DNA of 64,000 bases from Dysgonomonas mossii (GTDB lineage Bacteria; Bacteroidota; Bacteroidia; Bacteroidales; Dysgonomonadaceae). Position 1 is the stretch's first letter; each line of letters begins with the position of its first letter. Under the pieces are notes generated by a model. The model worked only from the letters and a program-made list of their open reading frames with translations, was not told the DNA's origin and made no database searches. Positions 63,899-64,000 of this stretch are shown piece after piece. Both the position numbers and the translations under genes were made by a program. The stretch is taken from assembly GCF_004569505.1 (NCBI RefSeq), contig NZ_SPPK01000002.1:310001-374000 (forward strand), given 5' to 3'.

Positions 63899-64000
63899 AT
63901 TGCGATTAATCTATTTTCGTGATTTCCGATCAGTATACTTACGTTTATTGTATGCTTTTCAAGAAATCAGAACAAAAATAGTCAATCTTTTTATTATTAT

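Noticed and set aside
1..64000. CRISPR array, insertion sequence, prophage or rRNA operon
   Set aside because: No regular spaced repeats, transposase, integrase, phage structural genes or ribosomal RNA sequences were found.

Overview
The window reads as a chromosomal segment of a Bacteroidales bacterium, most like a Dysgonomonas-type member of the Bacteroidetes. Supporting signs are a SusC/SusD pair next to a hybrid two-component regulator, many Gln-ended signal peptides and lipoproteins, Bacteroidetes-type promoters (TTTG or ATTG, about 18-21 bp, then TAnnTTTG), weak Shine-Dalgarno sites and AT-rich spacers. The genus is an inference; no 16S gene or species marker is present.

Layout. 1-1262: two small secreted proteins sharing a near-identical 139-bp leader (5' UTR plus signal peptide) but with unrelated mature parts. 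1393-18789: a polysaccharide utilisation locus with an HTCS regulator (minus strand) diverging from SusC, SusD, a GH43 lipoprotein, a sialidase-fold lipoprotein with a CBM9-like tail, a 671-aa secreted protein of unassigned family, a GH43 endo-arabinanase-like lipoprotein and a GH2 enzyme. The enzyme set suggests an arabinan or other arabinose-containing glycan. The SusC promoter and the second GH43 promoter share a dyad plus a matching -7 box, a good candidate operator for the HTCS. 18886-28882: mixed housekeeping and envelope genes (Cof-type HAD phosphatase, lptB, ilvE, CPBP protease, a lipoprotein peptide deformylase, an ECF sigma factor with a four-helix membrane partner, a TraB/GumN protein, DUF2752, GYF-CD225). 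28911-41072: PBP1A, priA, outer-membrane barrels, a large TPR protein, a Nudix hydrolase and DUF3109, followed by tRNA-Arg(CCT).

41431-44892 is the accessory-looking part: two paralogous orphan membrane proteins, a DUF2628 protein, two tiny hydrophilic proteins, a lipoprotein, and two tandem copies of a short non-coding cassette. Each cassette has a 16-bp palindrome, an ATTG-N20-TATCTTTG promoter and a predicted RNA of about 70 nt ending in a terminator hairpin. I consider this the most likely undescribed system in the window.

44987-63856: an EFR1-type flavodoxin-ferredoxin, a Gfo/Idh/MocA oxidoreductase, an MFS transporter, an OmpH/Skp chaperone with a structured leader, rimP-nusA-infB behind a promoter-proximal terminator (an attenuator candidate), the parA-parB-DUF5683-mltD-rel run (chromosome segregation, cell wall turnover and stringent response), hemH coupled to a glycosyltransferase, and manA. 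There is no CRISPR array, insertion sequence, integrase or rRNA.
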